Origin: JBOFGK01 sp051649085
GTDB taxonomy: Bacteria; Bacillota_I; Bacilli_A; UBA3375
Direction: 5' to 3'
DNA: 53,938 nucleotides
Assembly: GCA_051649085.1 (NCBI GenBank)
Contig: JBOFGK010000011.1
Location: 1-53,938, forward strand
Both the position numbers and the translations under genes were made by a program. The notes below the pieces were generated by a model. The model did not search any database, was not told where the DNA came from, and saw only the letters and a list, made by a program, of their open reading frames with translations. Within the stretch, counting starts at the first letter, position 1, and every line of letters starts with the position of its first letter. Below are positions 50,708 through 53,938 of the stretch, in pieces.

Positions 50708-51907
50708 ATGGCGGAAAAAATTATCGAAACAGTCGATGATAAATTAAAATTATTGGAGAAAATGATTGGACAAAGTCATTTACTTAAAGAAACAGGACCA
50801 ATCTATCGAATGATTAAGTCACAAACAATGTATTCATTAGTCTTATTTGGAAGTCCAGGAATTGGTAAAACAACACTTGCAAAATTGATAAGTGAAGCGA
50901 TGGATTTAAATGCAGTTTTTCTAAATGGTGCAAATCTAACGAAAGCAGATTTAAAAATGGCTGTTGACCTAAGCAAGCAATACGGAAATGTCTTAATAGT
51001 TATTGATGAAATTCATCGTCTTGATATTGTAAAACAAGATTTCTTGCTGCAGTATTTAGAAAAGCCAAATATTTTTTTAATTGGAACAACAACAGCAAAT
51101 CCATATTTTGATTTATCAAGTGCGATTCGGAGTCGCTGTGTAATGTTTAATTTGTTACCAGTTTCAGCCAGCGAACTGATTGAATACGCAACAGCTAATT
51201 ATCAAATGCTTAAGTTGGATGTTATTGAAAGCATTGTTCAAAGTGCATACGGTGATGTTCGATCAACATTAAATAATTTAGATTTTGTTTCCAAAAACTA
51301 CGAAACAGAAGAAATATCGATTGAACTGATTAATGAAATTTTCACAAATAATATTAATTTTGCAAAAGTTGGTGATGAACATTACAATTTGATTTCAGCA
51401 CTTCAAAAATCAATTAGAGCAAGTGATGTTAATGCAGCACTTCACTATGCAGCAAGACTACTTGTTGTTGGTGATTACAAAATAATTTTACGAAGATTAT
51501 TAATTATCGCTTATGAAGATATTGGGCTTGCAAATCCACAAGCATGCGCAAGAACTGTGAGTGCAATCGAAGCCTTTGAACGTGTAGGACAGCCAGAAGG
51601 AAGAATTATTTTAGCTAATATAATTGTCGATTTAGCGCTTTCGCCAAAATCAACAACAGCATATACAGCATTTGATCAAGCAATTGCTGATGTTGAAATG
51701 TTAAATATTCAAACAATCAATCCACATATTACTCATCGACAAGATGAAAATCATAAATATGATAAAGAAAAGGCAAGATTTATGAATTTATTACCTGAAG
51801 AGATTAAAAATAAAGAATACTTTAAAGTGCTTGGAAATTCAAGATATGAACAGGCATTACAAGAAAATTATAATCGAAGAAAGAAGGAGACTAATGGACG
51901 TATTTAA
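50708..51907 (+). CDS. rarA: Replication-associated recombination protein A (MgsA/RarA AAA+ ATPase)
   Basis: This 399-residue AAA+ ATPase acts at stalled replication forks. It has Walker A FGSPGIGKTTLA, Walker B VLIVIDEIHR, sensor 1 LIGTTTANPYFDL, the arginine finger in AIRSRC, and a C-terminal tetramerisation domain with EDIGLANPQA and ALSPKSTTAYTAFDQA. The ATG at 50708 follows AGGAGG by 3-4 bases; an in-frame start at 50678 has no such site. It leads a three-gene run with pgeF and rnhC. Confidence 0.95.
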   Translation: MAEKIIETVDDKLKLLEKMIGQSHLLKETGPIYRMIKSQTMYSLVLFGSPGIGKTTLAKLISEAMDLNAVFLNGANLTKADLKMAVDLSKQYGNVLIVIDEIHRLDIVKQDFLLQYLEKPNIFLIGTTTANPYFDLSSAIRSRCVMFNLLPVSASELIEYATANYQMLKLDVIESIVQSAYGDVRSTLNNLDFVSKNYETEEISIELINEIFTNNINFAKVGDEHYNLISALQKSIRASDVNAALHYAARLLVVGDYKIILRRLLIIAYEDIGLANPQACARTVSAIEAFERVGQPEGRIILANIIVDLALSPKSTTAYTAFDQAIADVEMLNIQTINPHITHRQDENHKYDKEKARFMNLLPEEIKNKEYFKVLGNSRYEQALQENYNRRKKETNGRI

Positions 51908-52700
51908 ACCACAAGAAAATATTTTAGTAATTAGAGAGTGGGAAGAGGCTGGTGTACATGCTTACTTCACTACGAGAAAAGGCGGAGTATCAACAGCTGA
52001 ATTCGCAAGTAACAATTTAGCTTTTCAAGTAGGAGACAAATATGAAGATGTTCTTGCCAATCGAGAAGCAATTGCCAAAACAATTGGTACACCGTTAGAA
52101 AATTTTGTTTTTGCTAAACAAAATCATACGAGTAACATTGTGAAAATAACTTCAAAAGAGAAAGGGCTTGGAACAACATCATTTGAATCCGGAATTGTCA
52201 ATTGTGATGCAATGTACACATTTGAACCGAATATTGTGCTTGCAGCCTTCTATGCAGACTGTACACCTGTTTATGTATATTGTCCAAATACAAAACTAAT
52301 TGGAGTTATTCACGCAGGTTGGCAAGGAACTGTAAGTGCAATTACTTATAAGTTTATTGAAAAGATTTGTTCGGAAAATGGAGTTATTGCAAGTGATTTA
52401 AAACTTATAATTGGTCCGGCAATTTCTAAAGAATGTTTTGAAGTTGAACAAGAAGTAATTGATTCTGTGAAAAATTTAAAAATGATTAATTCAGCAACCA
52501 CATTTACGAAAATAAACGAGCGTAAATATATTTTAGATGTGAAAAAATTAAATGAATTACAAGCGCTTGCAGCTGGTGTTAAAGCTGAAAATATACTAGT
52601 AAGTAATCATTGTACATATTCTGAAGATTTATTTTTCTCGTATCGTCGTGAAGGACAAACAGGTCGAATGTTAGCCTTAATTACTAGAGACTTCGAATGA
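51894..52700 (+). CDS. pgeF: Peptidoglycan editing factor / multicopper polyphenol oxidase family protein
   Basis: The 268-residue YfiH/YlmD-family protein has AYFTTRKGGVST, FAKQNHTSNIVKI, FYADCTPVYVY and VIHAGWQGTVSA, with the conserved His and Cys metal-site residues. Members show purine nucleoside phosphorylase/adenosine deaminase or muropeptide-editing activity; the sequence does not decide between them. The ATG at 51894 has AAGGAG upstream and overlaps rarA by 14 bases. Confidence 0.93.
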   Translation: MDVFKPQENILVIREWEEAGVHAYFTTRKGGVSTAEFASNNLAFQVGDKYEDVLANREAIAKTIGTPLENFVFAKQNHTSNIVKITSKEKGLGTTSFESGIVNCDAMYTFEPNIVLAAFYADCTPVYVYCPNTKLIGVIHAGWQGTVSAITYKFIEKICSENGVIASDLKLIIGPAISKECFEVEQEVIDSVKNLKMINSATTFTKINERKYILDVKKLNELQALAAGVKAENILVSNHCTYSEDLFFSYRREGQTGRMLALITRDFE

Positions 52701-53521
52701 TTGTCTTAATAGGAAAAACAGAATTCATCAATGTGATTAATCAAAAACTAATTAGTTACGAAACACGTCCTAGTGGAAAATATGTCCAAAGAATGTTTGC
52801 AAATAAAGACTTTGAATTAAAAATATATACAACAGGTACAATTACAATTAATGGGAATAAAGAACATAGTGCATTTAAATGGTTAATGAGTGAACTTCAA
52901 GAAGAAAATTATTTTGGAATGGATGAAGTAGGCGTTGGTGATTTTTTCGGACCAACAGTATATGTTGGAGTAAAACTTACAAGCACAGCAATCAAAAAAA
53001 TTGTTGAACTTAAATTATCAATTCGTGATTCCAAAAAAATAAAAGATGAAGAAATGCAAACAATTTTCGAACAATTAAAAGATGTTGTTGAGTATCAAGT
53101 GCAAATAGTATATGATAAAGATTTACCGAAAAACCTTAATTCAATTGCTCAAAAAATGCATTATCATTATCTAAATATTCAACAAGTTGCAACAACAGAA
53201 ATTGAAGAGTATATTTTAGATTTATTTACAACAGAAAATAACTTTCAAAAAGTTAGTAGCAATTTAAACCAAACTTGGCCTGCAAATCTAAAATTAGAAA
53301 CAAAAGCTGATGACAAATATGTTTGTGTTGCACTTGCCTCAATCTTTGCTCGAGTTATCTTTTTACAAGAAATTCAAAAATTAGAACAGAAATATCAACA
53401 AATTATTCCACTTGGTGCAAATGTGCAACGAGATGCACAAAATTTCGCTAATAAATTCGGAAAAGAAGAGTTAGCAACATTTTGTAAAACAACCTTTAAA
53501 ACTTTTAAACAACTAGATTAG
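52697..53521 (+). CDS. rnhC: Ribonuclease HIII
   Basis: This 274-residue enzyme cleaves the RNA strand of RNA-DNA hybrids. An N-terminal TBP-like substrate-binding domain (about residues 1-80) precedes the catalytic FGMDEVGVGDFFGPTVYVG, where the GxG and Asp-Glu residues define the HIII class, then SIRDSKKI and the late acidic residue in LETKADDKYVCVALASIFAR. It overlaps pgeF by ATGA and ends at a strong terminator. Confidence 0.95.
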   Translation: MIVLIGKTEFINVINQKLISYETRPSGKYVQRMFANKDFELKIYTTGTITINGNKEHSAFKWLMSELQEENYFGMDEVGVGDFFGPTVYVGVKLTSTAIKKIVELKLSIRDSKKIKDEEMQTIFEQLKDVVEYQVQIVYDKDLPKNLNSIAQKMHYHYLNIQQVATTEIEEYILDLFTTENNFQKVSSNLNQTWPANLKLETKADDKYVCVALASIFARVIFLQEIQKLEQKYQQIIPLGANVQRDAQNFANKFGKEELATFCKTTFKTFKQLD

Positions 53522-53522
53522 C

Positions 53523-53562
53523 AAAAAAAGGAAGTTTCCACTATTAGGAAATTCCTTTTTTC
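53523..53562. terminator. Terminator between rnhC and the UbiA-family gene
   Basis: AAAAAAAGGAAGTTTCC and GGAAATTCCTTTTTT pair around ACTATTA. A and T runs at the ends make it usable from both sides. Confidence 0.85.
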
Positions 53563-53608
53563 TTAAAAGTATTTAAGTTATGTTTACAACTTAGCTAATT
53601 TAAACAGG

Positions 53609-53938
53609 TTACTTGCTTAAAAAACTGGCAATAATTAGACAAGCAGTAGTTGATAAACAGTACATTAAAAAGTGTTGTAAACTTAGTTGCATATTATGTG
53701 CTTTAGCCAAGGGAATTAATTTGAAATTCGCTTTAAAAATTAGTAAAATAATTGGAACAACTGCAATTAATGGTGTAAAACCAAGAATAAGACTGATTGT
53801 ACTACAGATAATCGTTGCAAAATAACTTAGCTTATAAAGAAGTGCTGCTTGTTTTTCTCCAATTAAGACAACTAATGTATAACGCTTATTTTTTAAGTCG
53901 TAGTCGTGATCCGAATAATTATTAGCAAGCATTACATT
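53609..53938 (-). CDS. UbiA-family prenyltransferase, C-terminal part (MenA-like; cut by window edge)
   Basis: The frame stays open to the window edge, so the gene starts beyond it. The visible 110 or so residues begin NVMLANNYSDHDYDLKNKRYTL, the second Asp-rich motif of UbiA prenyltransferases in the form seen in MenA, followed by VVLIGEKQAALLYKL and three membrane helices. MenA attaches the polyprenyl tail in menaquinone synthesis. Without the N-terminal half, another UbiA member cannot be excluded. Confidence 0.75.
   Translation of the reverse strand, partial: NVMLANNYSDHDYDLKNKRYTLVVLIGEKQAALLYKLSYFATIICSTISLILGFTPLIAVVPIILLIFKANFKLIPLAKAHNMQLSLQHFLMYCLSTTACLIIASFLSK

Noticed and set aside
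1..53938. tRNA, rRNA, insertion sequences, integrase or attachment sites
   Set aside because: Reading both strands showed no cloverleaf with a GTTCRANNC arm, no rRNA segments, no transposase and no terminal inverted repeats.

Overview
The window is strongly AT-rich and gene-dense. Genes use the standard code, with TGA as a normal stop, and most carry clear AGGAGG-type ribosome sites. The gene set suggests a fermentative low-GC Firmicute with a peptidoglycan wall: an LCP ligase, a comG competence pilus operon, rpsB-tsf-pyrH-frr-uppS-cdsA-dxr-rseP-proS in one run, mannose-family PTS, pyruvate formate-lyase and fermentative D-lactate dehydrogenase. An Erysipelotrichia/Turicibacter-like lineage would fit, but this is inference from gene content only. 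No tRNA, rRNA, insertion sequence or CRISPR array was found.

Layout. 1-2203: the 3' end of an SNF2 helicase and a dicarboxylate/amino-acid symporter. 2204-5200: an accessory stretch of small membrane and lipoprotein genes, two of them broken by single-base shifts, followed by two tandem copies (minus strand) of a two-gene cassette encoding a 28-residue peptide and a ~57-residue two-helix membrane protein. 5221-12345: an LCP wall enzyme, a pyruvate formate-lyase that lacks its glycyl-radical C-terminus, a P1B-4 metal-efflux ATPase and DNA polymerase IV. 12574-16304: a heterodimeric ABC exporter. 16411-19836: a membrane-anchored protein, a frameshifted secreted protein and a large unknown membrane protein. 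19847-27032: an old yellow enzyme, a complete comGA-GG operon and the CoA genes coaX-coaB-coaC. 27033-29361: another accessory stretch with small proteins, a secreted metalloprotease and a lipoprotein.

29603-41688 is housekeeping: a structured rpsB leader, translation factors, nucleotide, isoprenoid and lipid genes, RseP, ProS, D-lactate dehydrogenase, a cyclophilin, ManA and a ROK sugar kinase. 41751-50252 is a xyloside-utilisation locus: GH31 alpha-xylosidase, a complete mannose-family PTS (IIC, IID, IIA, IIB), xylose isomerase and xylulokinase, with a divergent ROK repressor and a perfect palindromic operator over the promoter. 50708-53521 holds rarA, pgeF and rnhC. The window ends in a UbiA-family prenyltransferase.

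The strongest leads are the pyruvate formate-lyase without its radical domain, which implies a partner supplied in trans; the duplicated peptide/membrane-protein cassettes, whose peptide copies differ at four bases that all change an amino acid; and the alpha-xylosidase locus built around a PTS.
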